DNA from: Cordilura impudica
Lineage: Eukaryota; Arthropoda; Insecta; Diptera; Scathophagidae
Length of the DNA: 64,000 nt
Assembly (NCBI GenBank): GCA_963682025.1
Contig: OY821522.1
Location: forward strand, 31,235,158-31,299,157
Reading direction: 5' to 3'
Shown here: positions 1 through 8,787 of the stretch, piece after piece
How the letters are laid out: every line of letters starts with the position of its first letter
How positions within the stretch are numbered: position 1 is the stretch's first letter
Translations under genes and position numbers: made by a program
The notes under the pieces: generated by a model
Databases searched by the model: none
Told to the model about the DNA's origin: nothing
What the model saw: only the letters and a program-made list of their open reading frames with translations

Positions 1-27
1 AAATAAATAATCAAAATAAATATAAAA
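1..27 (-). mobile_element. Inverted fragment of PLE 3' UTR at the window edge
   Basis: These 27 bases are the exact reverse complement of the 3' UTR stretch of the downstream Penelope-like copies (3601-3627). Forward-orientation PLE sequence starts within a few bases, at about 31. An oppositely oriented PLE segment therefore probably continues leftward out of the window. The junction lies in AT-rich microhomology. Confidence is limited by the low complexity of the matching bases. Confidence 0.6.
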
Positions 28-30
28 ATA

Positions 31-576
31 ATAATATATTCAACAAAAAGCAGCAAAATAAGAAACAAAAAACCAATAGAAACTAATTTTTATAGTGTAC
101 CATACATACCAAAATTAACGGAGAGCAAAAATCTCAATAGAATAATAAATGACAAAAGTGTAACAATAGCACACAGATCAAATGAAACACTTAGATCCCT
201 TTTTACACACAAAAAAACAAAACCAGATGTATTAAAAATTGACAACGTAGTTTACGAGATAAAATGCGATGGTAATGAAAGGGAGGTGTGTAATAAAGTC
301 TACATAGGAACAACAAAAAGAATGTTAGGAGTAAGAATTGCGGAACATCAAGCAGACATAAAAAAACACAAGGAATCGACAGCATTATCTCAACATGCAA
401 AAGAGAGCGGACATAACGTCGATTTAAAAGGAGTTAAGATTTTAGATAAAGAGAGAAATGAAAACAAAAGATACACATTGGAAAGTTTAAGAATACAACA
501 AAAAATACACAAAACATTAAACAACAAAGAAGACAAAGATAACACTAAGCTGCAATATTCAATTGCAATTACTTAA
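31..576 (+). pseudogene. PLE reverse transcriptase/endonuclease, C-terminal fragment
   Basis: This is the last ~180 codons of the PLE protein, covering the linker and the GIY-YIG endonuclease. The reading frame is shifted by one base in the A-run at 67-72, which has six A's where the intact copies have five, so the first ~13 codons are out of frame. From about 73 to the TAA at 574-576 the frame is open and almost identical to the full copies, including the VYIGTTKRMLGVRIAEH core. The first in-frame ATG is at 286. A 5'-truncated copy upstream of full copies is a normal product of PLE integration. It cannot make a reverse transcriptase because the RT domain is absent. Confidence 0.85.
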
Positions 577-1091
577 ATCTTAGTTCTGTGATATTAGTCG
601 TTAAGTTTAAAACTGTGATTTTTTTTTTTTTTAATATTTATTTTGATTATTTATTTTTATTAATTTATTTAATTTTATTAAAATTGTGTCGTGATGTCCA
701 GTTTTTTATCTTTAAATTTATTATATAATAATAACCTGACAATGTAAGTTTGGATTAATCATAAGTTAAACTATTGTGACTAATATAACATTATGTTGAT
801 ATATTGTTTTATTTTTAATTTTTTGTCGCCAGAAATTAATAATAAAAAAAAATTTTTATACACTCCTGATGAAGTTGAAAAACCGTCAACGAAACGTAGA
901 GTGGAGATGAAATAAATTTTGTTTTAATTTATTTTATTTAAAACTTATAAGCTGACCATCATAGCCCAAAAGAAGTAACATAAACTCAAGATAACTGGTC
1001 ATAAAACAATTTAATAACAAACAATCGAAGGGCCTGTCGAAATATAAAAGATATAACAAACTAAAATTCTGACGCAAAGAAAAATAACAAC
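577..1091 (+). mobile_element. PLE pseudo-LTR / leader between copies 1 and 2
   Basis: This is non-coding sequence from the stop codon of the truncated copy to the ATG of the first full copy. It holds a T-run near 609-623, an AT-rich stretch, the hammerhead-like motif (861-903) and about 190 bases of leader. Matching sequence lies at 3549-4062 and, up to 6987, at 6520-6987. It probably acts both as 3' UTR of the upstream copy and as 5' leader of the next. No promoter element is certain. Confidence 0.75.
861..903 (+). ncRNA. Hammerhead-like ribozyme motif, copy 1
   Basis: Read in order: CACTC (stem I), CTGATGA core, one extra A, GTTGA / loop AAAACCG / TCAAC (stem II, 5 bp), GAAA core, a minimal ACGT stem III, cleavage triplet GTA, then GAGTG closing stem I perfectly. 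Predicted cleavage is between 898 and 899. Small hammerheads with a vestigial stem III that act as dimers are known from Penelope-like elements, and the self-complementary ACGT would suit pairing between two molecules. The unpaired A between the CTGATGA core and stem II is unusual and may lower activity. Confidence 0.72.
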
Positions 1092-3548
1092 ATGAAGAAC
1101 TTTTTTCAACATATGCAGAACAAATACAACATAGAAACAAGCAGTTTGTTAAAACAATATTGTAGGGAGATAGAAAGATTAGCAAAATCCACGGAGAGAG
1201 CAACATATTTGCAAAAATGCAGAAAATACGGCATCACACCCACACACGTAAGCAACAGTACTCATAAACTGAAACATCTATTCAAAACAACAACAGCAAT
1301 AAATGAAATAAAGAGAATAGAAATCAATTTACATACAAAAATTCTAAATGTTGAAATTAGGGAAACACACATTACAACAAAATTAATACACAATGAGATC
1401 AGACACATAGAAAGAAAAATCAACAATACACTGAACGAACTGGAACTTTCAAGATTTAAGACAGATGAGTGGAATAGATTTAATAATATCAAGAATAAAG
1501 TACAGCACATACATAATTCCAAACTGAAAAAATTAAGAATACAAAAGTTTAAAAATTTTAATTTCCGATTTAATGATGACTGGTTTGTGAACTACACTGC
1601 GATAGATTTTGAAATTGAGAGCAAATGGCTTCTGTCTTTAGGAAACAAGTTTGCACTACCAGTAAGTAACAAAAACTTCTTACCAATTCCATTAATAGCG
1701 GACATGGAACAATGGGTCCAGACAATTAAAAATGAAACGGATAAGGAAATATTGAGATCACAAATCGCGAACCGAATATCAAACTACAAACGAAAAATGA
1801 CGAATAACAAAATGGAAAAATACATTTTAAGCATATATGAGGACACAAAACGCTTTATTAAAGAGAATGAGGATAAAATATTGATAACATCGGCTGATAA
1901 AGGAAATAAGACAGTAGTTATTTACAAAGATGAATACAAAACAAAAATGTATAAATTGTTAGATGACAAAACTACGTACAAGAGTATTCGAGAAGACCCA
2001 ACGACCAAGTTACAAAGAACAAATAATAACATAATTATGGATCTGTTTAAAAACAACCATATCACAAAGTTCCAGAAAATAAAAATGACAACCCATGCAG
2101 CAGCAGCACCAGAATTATATGGTCTTCCTAAAATTCATAAAGAGAATATACCCCTTAGACCAATCTCATCATCTTATAAAGTTCCTTGCTATGAATTAGC
2201 AAAATTCGTTGGCTCGATACTAAAGCATTTGATATCTCCGACATACAATATAAAAAATTCTATGGAATTAAAAGATAGAATAAAAGACCTTATCCTGGAT
2301 AAAGACGACATTATTGTATCATTTGATGTAGTATCACTATTTACCAACATATCGACACATCTAGCCATAAAAAATATTCTTCATAAGTGGGAAACACTAA
2401 AAGACGTTACCACAATATCAAAACAACAATTTTTAAAAATACTTCAGTTTTGCTTAGTCGATAACAACTATTTTACTTACGACAAAAAGTTTTTCCATCA
2501 AACATATGGTATGCCAATGGGCAACCCTTTATCCCCTACTATTGCAGATATAATACTAGACAATCTCTTGGACGAAGTTATATCTGAATTAAAAACAAAA
2601 AATTTAAAAATTAAGTTCATATCTAAATATGTCGATGATCTTTTCGCTGTAATCAATAAGAAGGACGAAGCAACGATAATGAATACATTGAACTCATATC
2701 ATAATAAACTCAAATTTACAATAGAACGAGAACACAACAATGAAATTCCTTACTTGGATATAAAAATAATTAAGGACAATGAAAAGCTAATTACTAATTG
2801 GTACACGAAGGCGACAGCATCAGGACGAATGATAAATTATCACTCTACACAACCATGGAAAATAAAACTTAATACAGCAAACAATTTAATCCAAAAAGTA
2901 ATACAAATTAGCGATCAACGATATAAAGGTAACAATATCAATAAAATAAAGGAAATTTTATTAAAAAATAATTATCCAATATACATTATTAAAAATCTTT
3001 TCAATAATATATTCAACAAAAAGCAGCAAAATAAGAAACAAAAACCAATAGAAACTAATTTTTACAGTGTACCATACATACCAAAATTAACGGAGAGCAA
3101 AAATCTCAATAGAATAATAAATGACAAGAGTGTAACAATAGCACACAGATCAAATGAAACACTTAGATCCCTTTTTACACACAAAAAAACAAAACCAGAT
3201 ATATTAAAAATTGACAACGTAGTTTACGAGATAAAATGCGATGGTAATGAAAGGGAGGTGTGTAATAAAGTCTACATAGGAACAACAAAAAGAATGTTAG
3301 GAGTAAGAATTGCGGAACATCAAGCAGACATAAAAAAACACAAGGAATCGACAGCATTATCTCAACATGCAAAAGAGAGCGGACATAACGTCGATTTAAA
3401 AGGAGTTAAGATTTTAGATAAAGAGAGAAATGAAAACAAAAGATACACATTGGAAAGTTTAAGAATACAACAAAAAATACACAAAACATTAAACAACAAA
3501 GAAGACAAAGATAACACTAAGCTGCAATATTCAATTGCAATTACTTAA
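1092..3548 (+). CDS. PLE reverse transcriptase with GIY-YIG endonuclease, full copy 1
   Basis: This 818-residue protein copies element RNA into DNA at a nicked chromosomal site. Residues 1-260 are a basic, coiled-coil-prone N-terminal part. A DKG motif near 269 (SADKGNKTVV) is shared by PLE and telomerase-like RTs. The RT follows: LYGLPKIHK (~342-350), SFDVVSLFTNIS with catalytic Asp about 412, GMPMGNPLSP (~473) and YVDDLF with the Asp pair about 515-516. A lysine-rich linker leads to a GIY-YIG nuclease (~710-800) with VYIGTT at 727-732 and RIAEH behind it. The ATG at 1092 follows AT-rich leader and is the first Met before all motifs. Catalytic motifs are intact and there are no stops, so it may be functional. 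The GIY-YIG domain separates it from endonuclease-lacking Athena-type PLEs. Confidence 0.95.
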   Translation: MKNFFQHMQNKYNIETSSLLKQYCREIERLAKSTERATYLQKCRKYGITPTHVSNSTHKLKHLFKTTTAINEIKRIEINLHTKILNVEIRETHITTKLIHNEIRHIERKINNTLNELELSRFKTDEWNRFNNIKNKVQHIHNSKLKKLRIQKFKNFNFRFNDDWFVNYTAIDFEIESKWLLSLGNKFALPVSNKNFLPIPLIADMEQWVQTIKNETDKEILRSQIANRISNYKRKMTNNKMEKYILSIYEDTKRFIKENEDKILITSADKGNKTVVIYKDEYKTKMYKLLDDKTTYKSIREDPTTKLQRTNNNIIMDLFKNNHITKFQKIKMTTHAAAAPELYGLPKIHKENIPLRPISSSYKVPCYELAKFVGSILKHLISPTYNIKNSMELKDRIKDLILDKDDIIVSFDVVSLFTNISTHLAIKNILHKWETLKDVTTISKQQFLKILQFCLVDNNYFTYDKKFFHQTYGMPMGNPLSPTIADIILDNLLDEVISELKTKNLKIKFISKYVDDLFAVINKKDEATIMNTLNSYHNKLKFTIEREHNNEIPYLDIKIIKDNEKLITNWYTKATASGRMINYHSTQPWKIKLNTANNLIQKVIQISDQRYKGNNINKIKEILLKNNYPIYIIKNLFNNIFNKKQQNKKQKPIETNFYSVPYIPKLTESKNLNRIINDKSVTIAHRSNETLRSLFTHKKTKPDILKIDNVVYEIKCDGNEREVCNKVYIGTTKRMLGVRIAEHQADIKKHKESTALSQHAKESGHNVDLKGVKILDKERNENKRYTLESLRIQQKIHKTLNNKEDKDNTKLQYSIAIT

Positions 3549-4062
3549 ATCTTAGTTCTGTGATATTAGTCGTTAAGTTTAAAACTGTGATTTTTTTTTT
3601 TTTTATATTTATTTTGATTATTTATTTTTATTAATTTATTTAATTTTATTAAAATTGTGTCGTGATGTCCAGTTTTTTATCTTTAAATTTATTAAATAAT
3701 AATAACCTGACAATGTAAGTTTGGATTAATCATAAGTTAAACTATTGTGACTAATTTAACATTATGTTGATATATTGTTTTATTTTTAATTTTTTGTCGC
3801 CAGAAATTAATAATAAAAAAAAATTTTTATACACTCCTGATGAAGTTGAAAAACCGTCAACGAAACGTAGAGTGGAGATGAAATAAATTTTGTTTTAATT
3901 TATTTTATTTAAAACTTATAAGCTGACCATCATAGCCCAAAAGAAGTAACATAAACTCAAGATAACTGGTCATAAAACAATTTAATAACAAACAATCGAA
4001 GGGCCTGTCGAAATATAAAAGAAATAACAAACTAAAATTCTGACGCAAAGAAAAATAACAAC
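3549..4062 (+). mobile_element. PLE pseudo-LTR / leader between copies 2 and 3
   Basis: This repeats the 577-1091 spacer almost base for base and carries the second hammerhead-like motif. Differences seen are T-run length (3590-3604), a T/A change near 3696 and a few single substitutions. Such near-identity across a whole unit fits recent tandem amplification. Confidence 0.75.
3832..3874 (+). ncRNA. Hammerhead-like ribozyme motif, copy 2
   Basis: Identical to the motif at 861-903 in core, stems and loop, 2971 bp downstream. Predicted cleavage is between 3869 and 3870. Cleavage here and at copy 1 would release a unit-length PLE RNA that starts in the leader and ends just after its own 3' UTR. 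Confidence 0.72.
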
Positions 4063-6519
4063 ATGAAGAACTTTTTTCAACATATGCAGAACAAATACAA
4101 CATAGAAACAAGCAGTTTGTTAAAACAATATTGTAGGGAGATAGAAAGATTAGCAAAATCCACGGAGAGAGCAACATATTTGCAAAAATGCAGAAAATAC
4201 GGCATCACACCCACACACGTAAGCAACAGTACTCATAAACTGAAACATCTATTCAAAACAACAACAGCAATAAATGAAATAAAGAGAATAGAAATCAATT
4301 TACATACAAAAATTCTAAATGTTGAAATTAGGGAAACACACATTACAACCAAATTAATACACAATGAGATCAGACACATAGAAAGAAAAATCAACAATAC
4401 ACTGAACGAACTGGAACTTTCAAGATTTAAGACAGATCAGTGGAATAGATTTAATAATATCAAGAATAAAGTACAGCACATACATAATTCCAAACTGAAA
4501 AAATTAAGAATACAAAAGTTTAAAAATTTTAATTTCCGATTTAATGATGACTGGTTTGTGAACTACACTGCGATAGATTTTGAAATTGAGAGCAAATGGC
4601 TTCTGTCTTTAGGAAACAAGTTTGCACTACCAGTAAGTAACAAAAACTTCTTACCAATTCCATTAATAGCGGACATGGAACAATGGGTCCAGACAATTAA
4701 AAATGAAACGGATAAGGAAATATTGAGATCACAAATCGCGAACCGAATATCAAACTACAAACGAAAAATGACGAATAACAAAATGGAAAAATACATTTTA
4801 AGCATATATGAGGACACAAAACGCTTTATTAAAGAGAATGAGGATAAAATATTGATAACATCGGCTGATAAAGGAAATAAGACAGTAGTTATTTACAAAG
4901 ATGAATACAAAACAAAAATGTATAAATTGTTAGATGACAAAACTACGTACAAGAGTATTCGAGAAGACCCAACGACCAAGTTACAAAGAACAAATAATAA
5001 CATAATTATGGATCTGTTTAAAAACAACCATATCACAAAGTTCCAGAAAATAAAAATGACAACCCATGCAGCAGCAGCACCAGAATTATATGGTCTTCCT
5101 AAAATTCATAAAGAGAATATACCCCTTAGACCAATCTCATCATCTTATAAAGTTCCTTGCTATCAATTAGCAAAATACGTTGGCTCGATACTAAAGCATT
5201 TGATATCTCCGACATACAATATAAAAAATTCTATGGAATTAAAAGATAGAATAAAAGACCTTATCCTGGATAAAGACGACATTATTGTATCATTTGATGT
5301 AGTATCACTATTTACCAACATATCGACACATCTAGCCATAAAAAATATTCTTCATAAGTGGGAAACACTAAAAGACGTTACCACAATATCAAAACAACAA
5401 TTTTTAAAAATACTTCAGTTTTGCTTAGTCGATAACAACTATTTTACTTACGACAAAAAGTTTTTCCATCAAACATATGGTATGCCAATGGGTAACCCTT
5501 TATCCCCTACTATTGCAGATATAATACTAGACAATCTCTTGGACGAAGTTATATCTGAATTAAAAACAAAAAATTTAAAAATTAAGTTCATATCTAAATA
5601 TGTCGATGATCTTTTCGCTGTAATCAATAAGAAGGACGAAGCAACGATAATGAATACATTGAACTCATATCATAATAAACTCAAATTTACAATAGAACGA
5701 GAACACAACAATGAAATTCCTTACTTGGATATAAAAATAATTAAGGACAATGAAAAGCTAATTACTAATTGGTACACGAAGGCGACAGCATCAGGACGAA
5801 TGATAAATTACCACTCTACACAACCATGGAAAATAAAACTTAATACAGCAAACAATTTAATCCAAAAAGTAATACAAATTAGCGATCAACGATATAAAGG
5901 TAACAATATCAATAAAATAAAGGAAATTTTATTAAAAAATAATTATCCAATATACATTATTAAAAATCTTTTCAATAATATATTCAACAAAAAGCAGCAA
6001 AATAAGAAACAAAAACCAATAGAAACTAATTTTTACAGTGTACCATACATACCAAAATTAACGGAGAGCAAAAATCTCAATAGAATAATAAATGACAAGA
6101 GTGTAACAATAGCACACAGATCAAATGAAACACTTAGATCCCTTTTTACACACAAAAAAACAAAACCAGATATATTAAAAATTGACAACGTAGTTTACGA
6201 GATAAAATGCGATGGTAATGAAAGGGAGGTGTGTAATAAAGTCTACATAGGAACAACAAAAAGAATGTTAGGAGTAAGAATTGCGGAACATCAAGCAGAC
6301 ATAAAAAAACACAAGGAATCGACAGCATTATCTCAACATGCAAAAGAGAGCGGACATAACGTCGATTTAAAAGGAGTTAAGATTTTAGATAAAGAGAGAA
6401 ATGAAAACAAAAGATACACATTGGAAAGTTTAAGAATACAACAAAAAATACACAAAACATTAAACAACAAAGAAGACAAAGATAACACTAAGCTGCAATA
6501 TTCAATTGCAATTACTTAA
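4063..6519 (+). CDS. PLE reverse transcriptase with GIY-YIG endonuclease, full copy 2
   Basis: A second intact 818-residue PLE protein. It differs from the copy at 1092-3548 by three substitutions I can see: E to Q in the N-terminal part (KTDQW), and E to Q and F to Y in CYQLAKYVG just after the LYGLPKIHK motif. The RT catalytic Asp residues, the DKG motif and the GIY-YIG core are unchanged. Synonymous differences are also very few (for example GGT for GGC in the GMPMGN motif). It sits head-to-tail 514 bp after the previous stop codon and is followed by the terminal pseudo-LTR tail. Either full copy could supply protein for the array. Confidence 0.95.
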   Translation: MKNFFQHMQNKYNIETSSLLKQYCREIERLAKSTERATYLQKCRKYGITPTHVSNSTHKLKHLFKTTTAINEIKRIEINLHTKILNVEIRETHITTKLIHNEIRHIERKINNTLNELELSRFKTDQWNRFNNIKNKVQHIHNSKLKKLRIQKFKNFNFRFNDDWFVNYTAIDFEIESKWLLSLGNKFALPVSNKNFLPIPLIADMEQWVQTIKNETDKEILRSQIANRISNYKRKMTNNKMEKYILSIYEDTKRFIKENEDKILITSADKGNKTVVIYKDEYKTKMYKLLDDKTTYKSIREDPTTKLQRTNNNIIMDLFKNNHITKFQKIKMTTHAAAAPELYGLPKIHKENIPLRPISSSYKVPCYQLAKYVGSILKHLISPTYNIKNSMELKDRIKDLILDKDDIIVSFDVVSLFTNISTHLAIKNILHKWETLKDVTTISKQQFLKILQFCLVDNNYFTYDKKFFHQTYGMPMGNPLSPTIADIILDNLLDEVISELKTKNLKIKFISKYVDDLFAVINKKDEATIMNTLNSYHNKLKFTIEREHNNEIPYLDIKIIKDNEKLITNWYTKATASGRMINYHSTQPWKIKLNTANNLIQKVIQISDQRYKGNNINKIKEILLKNNYPIYIIKNLFNNIFNKKQQNKKQKPIETNFYSVPYIPKLTESKNLNRIINDKSVTIAHRSNETLRSLFTHKKTKPDILKIDNVVYEIKCDGNEREVCNKVYIGTTKRMLGVRIAEHQADIKKHKESTALSQHAKESGHNVDLKGVKILDKERNENKRYTLESLRIQQKIHKTLNNKEDKDNTKLQYSIAIT

Positions 6520-6987
6520 ATCTTAGTTCTGTGATATTAGTCGTTAAGTTTAAAACTGTGATTTTTTTTTTTTTTTTTATATTTATTTTGATTATTTATT
6601 TTTATTAATTTATTTAATTTTATTAAAATTGTGTCGTGATGTCCAGTTTTTTATCTTTAAATTTATTAAATAATAATAACCTGACAATGTAAGTTTGGAT
6701 TAATCATAAGTTAAACTATTGTGACTAATATAACATTATGTTGATATATTGTTTTATTTTTAATTTTTTGTCGCCAGAAATTAATAATAAAAAAAATTTT
6801 TATACACTCCTGATGAAGTTGAAAAACCGTCAACGAAACGTAGAGTGGAGATGAAATAAATTTTGTTTTAATTTATTTTATTTAAAACTTATAAGCTGAC
6901 CATCATAGCCCAAAAGAAGTAACATAAACTCAAGATAACTGGTCATAAAACAATTTAATAACAAACAATCGAAGGGCCTGTCGAAAT
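6520..6987 (+). mobile_element. Terminal PLE pseudo-LTR tail
   Basis: This is 3' UTR plus hammerhead plus about 145 bases of the next unit's leader. It ends where similarity to 899-1046 and 3870-4017 stops (shared TCGAAAT, then divergence). The leader without a following ORF shows that the integrated transcript ran past the hammerhead cleavage site, so not every RNA was cut there before integration. Confidence 0.75.
6805..6847 (+). ncRNA. Hammerhead-like ribozyme motif, copy 3
   Basis: Third identical copy of the 43-base motif. Predicted cleavage is between 6842 and 6843. It lies in the terminal tail about 140 bases before the end of PLE similarity. Confidence 0.7.
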
Positions 6988-7333
6988 TTATACTTAAATG
7001 TTTTTTTTTTTATTTAGTAAAAATTTTTTAGTTTGACAAATTTTATATGTAGTAAAATTTTATTCTTAAGAAAATTTTTAAATTTAGCAAATTTTTATAT
7101 CTAACAAATTTTATATTTAATTTAAATTTTATAGCTAGACAAATTTAGTTAGAGCACTTTTATTTTCTTAGAAAAATATTAGTTTTAGTACAAATTTACC
7201 TTTATAATTAATTATAAACCAGTTGTTAATATTATGATAATATACGAAATATTTGATGTTTACCAACTGAACTGTACTGTACGAAACATGGGATGTCTTA
7301 GTTTAAACTATGTTCACCTTGTTTATGTTGACC
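6988..7333. other. AT-rich spacer with degenerate short repeats
   Basis: No gene seen. It contains loosely repeated phrases such as TTTAGCAAATTTTATA and AAATTTTATA, very like those at 19240-19620. This suggests an old dispersed AT-rich repeat, but no clear unit length can be fixed by eye. Confidence 0.5.
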
Positions 7334-7603
7334 TTATAGGCTTTTCACACTTACTGCGTTTCAGCGAAACCCCAGAAATTCGCTCTCTTGAGATGGTTTC
7401 GAAATCATAGTGTTCACATTATGTTTTTGTTATTTACTGCGGTTTCATTTGACATTTCTCATTTCTGCAGCAAGTTTGTTTTGATTGTAAACAACACAAG
7501 CGCGTAAATAAACAAATATAATATAAAATCAGAAAATGAATTTAATTTTAATAATATATGAGTTTATACCATTGTATTTTTATATTAGATTATTTCCTGT
7601 TAC

Positions 7604-8473
7604 CGCGGAGCTGCAGAATCTTGTCTTCCCACAGCTCAAGCAGAATTTGCTCTGCCGTGTCCGTCCATTGGCTTCGCTTTTTGTACTTCTTTCTTTGGTT
7701 TCTATTTAAATAAAAGGAACAAGTCTCGTTTAGGTGCACACCCCATTTTTTTGATTTAGAAAAAAAAATTTTTTTGTCGGAAACCCATATGTTCCAAATT
7801 ATGGACCTCCAAAATTTTGTCATTGATTTCGATATAACTTGAACAATTCTTTTCAGATTTTAGCAATATATGTATCATTTGAAAGCTTATTAAAGAGCCT
7901 TTATTTCGATATAAAAAAGTTTGAAGTCCTTTAACTCATTGTGAACCTATTCAAGATTGTGCATTTTTGATAAAGAGTTTTTTTTGAAAAGCTGTAATTA
8001 TCAGACGAAATTACGTATATAAGGTATGTATTTACACATTTACAATAAAAGTAGGGGTCACCAGCTATTTTTTGGTATATACTATGACTTTTTTACTCTT
8101 AAAGCCCCGGAGATATTAGGAGTTAAAATTGGATATTATTTTTTTAAAAATTTTTCATTTCTAGCTAGAATTGTTAAGTCGTATTTTTTAAGAAAGTGTT
8201 GTTTTTAGTGTTATGGGTTTTTGTCATTTGTGCAAGAAAAAAAAAAGTTATACCCTTAATATCTCCAGATTACAAAGGGTTAAAAGGTCAAACTATATCT
8301 TAAATAAAAGCTGTTAATCCTAAGAATGTATTAATTAACATATATTTTGTTGTTGTAATAGCGTTTTATTGAAATAAAATGAATTATTTACAAAAAACTG
8401 CATCTTAAAAAGAAAGAAAATTATTTTTGTCCATAATGGGTGCACCTAAACGAGACTTAAGCCATTTTTCCTT
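7604..8473 (-). pseudogene. Myb/SANT-like accessory protein exon of the Harbinger element, interrupted
   Basis: On the minus strand an intron-like stretch (donor GT at 8543-8542, acceptor AG at 8475-8474, 70 bp) leads to an exon starting at 8473 with an ATG at 8465-8463 in the context GGAAAAATGG. Seven coding bases later the 738-bp TIR element begins. The exon resumes at 7720 in the same frame once that insert is discounted and runs to a donor-like GT at 7603-7602. The protein part has a basic stretch (RNQRKKYKKR) and then QWTDTAEQILLELWEDK, which fits the first helix of a Myb/SANT (trihelix-like) DNA-binding domain. Such proteins help Harbinger transposases bind the element ends. The remaining exons are missing, so the gene is broken twice: by the insertion and by deletion downstream. 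Confidence 0.6.
7721..8458. mobile_element. 738-bp TIR insertion (MITE), superfamily unknown
   Basis: The ends are perfect 19-bp inverted copies of AAGTCTCGTTTAGGTGCAC (7721-7739 and 8440-8458), with weaker similarity inward. No protein of its own is recognisable. The element splits the Myb/SANT exon between codon positions, and discounting it restores a continuous frame. The target duplication is not certain: AAG at 7721-7723 and 8459-8461 could be a 3-bp duplication overlapping the TIR. The interior is AT-rich with T-runs and a GTCGGAAACCCATATG phrase near 7777. Confidence 0.7.
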
Positions 8474-8787
8474 CTGTAATTAGTTAAAATTAAATGTTTT
8501 GCATTAATAACAATAAATAAATAAATAATAAATAAGAACTTACAAACACATTTTTTTTTTCATTATTTTTCTGACATAAGCAGTGCAAATTTTTTCATTT
8601 TAATGCTTTTTTTAACTACTATTGGAGAGCAACCCTCTTCTTTCTCTTGTGTTTAAAATGAGCAAAACGTCTCCGTTTTTTTATATGGAATTATGTGTGA
8701 TTTATAGTGTGATTTAGCATGAATATCATGAAAGAGAGCAAAACGCTGGCGTTTCCTGAAACCGCAGTAAGTGTGAAAAGCCTATTA

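Larger units (their letters stand above)
31..6987 (+). mobile_element. Tandem array of Penelope-like elements (PLE)
   Basis: The array holds one 5'-truncated copy (31-576), two full-length copies (coding 1092-3548 and 4063-6519) and a terminal non-coding tail ending near 6987, where similarity between units stops abruptly. Start-to-start distance of the full copies is 2971 bp. The spacer after each stop codon is almost identical in all three places, which is the pseudo-LTR arrangement typical of Penelope elements. The two full proteins differ at only three residues by my reading, and the spacers by a few substitutions and T-run length, so the array is young or homogenised. No target-site duplication could be checked because the left end is outside the window. 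Confidence 0.9.
7337..8784. mobile_element. PIF/Harbinger-type DNA transposon, non-autonomous remnant
   Basis: The ends are inverted copies of TAGGCTTTTCACACTTACTG, continuing imperfectly for about 50 bp, and are flanked by TTA on both sides (7334-7336 and 8785-8787). A 3-bp TTA/TAA target duplication is the mark of PIF/Harbinger elements. Inside is an exon of a Myb/SANT-like protein on the minus strand, and these elements normally carry such an accessory gene beside the transposase. No transposase sequence is left. The 1448 bp include a nested 738-bp TIR insertion, so the original element was about 710 bp. Confidence 0.75.

Noticed and set aside
203..400. Open frames on the minus strand across the PLE copies (also near 934-1206, 3175-3372, 3905-4177, 6146-6343)
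   Set aside because: They are antisense shadows of the conserved PLE coding and leader sequence, recurring only because the units are repeated.
8026..8208. 60-codon plus-strand frame inside the TIR insertion
   Set aside because: Hydrophobic, AT-driven composition with no motif, in a non-autonomous element.
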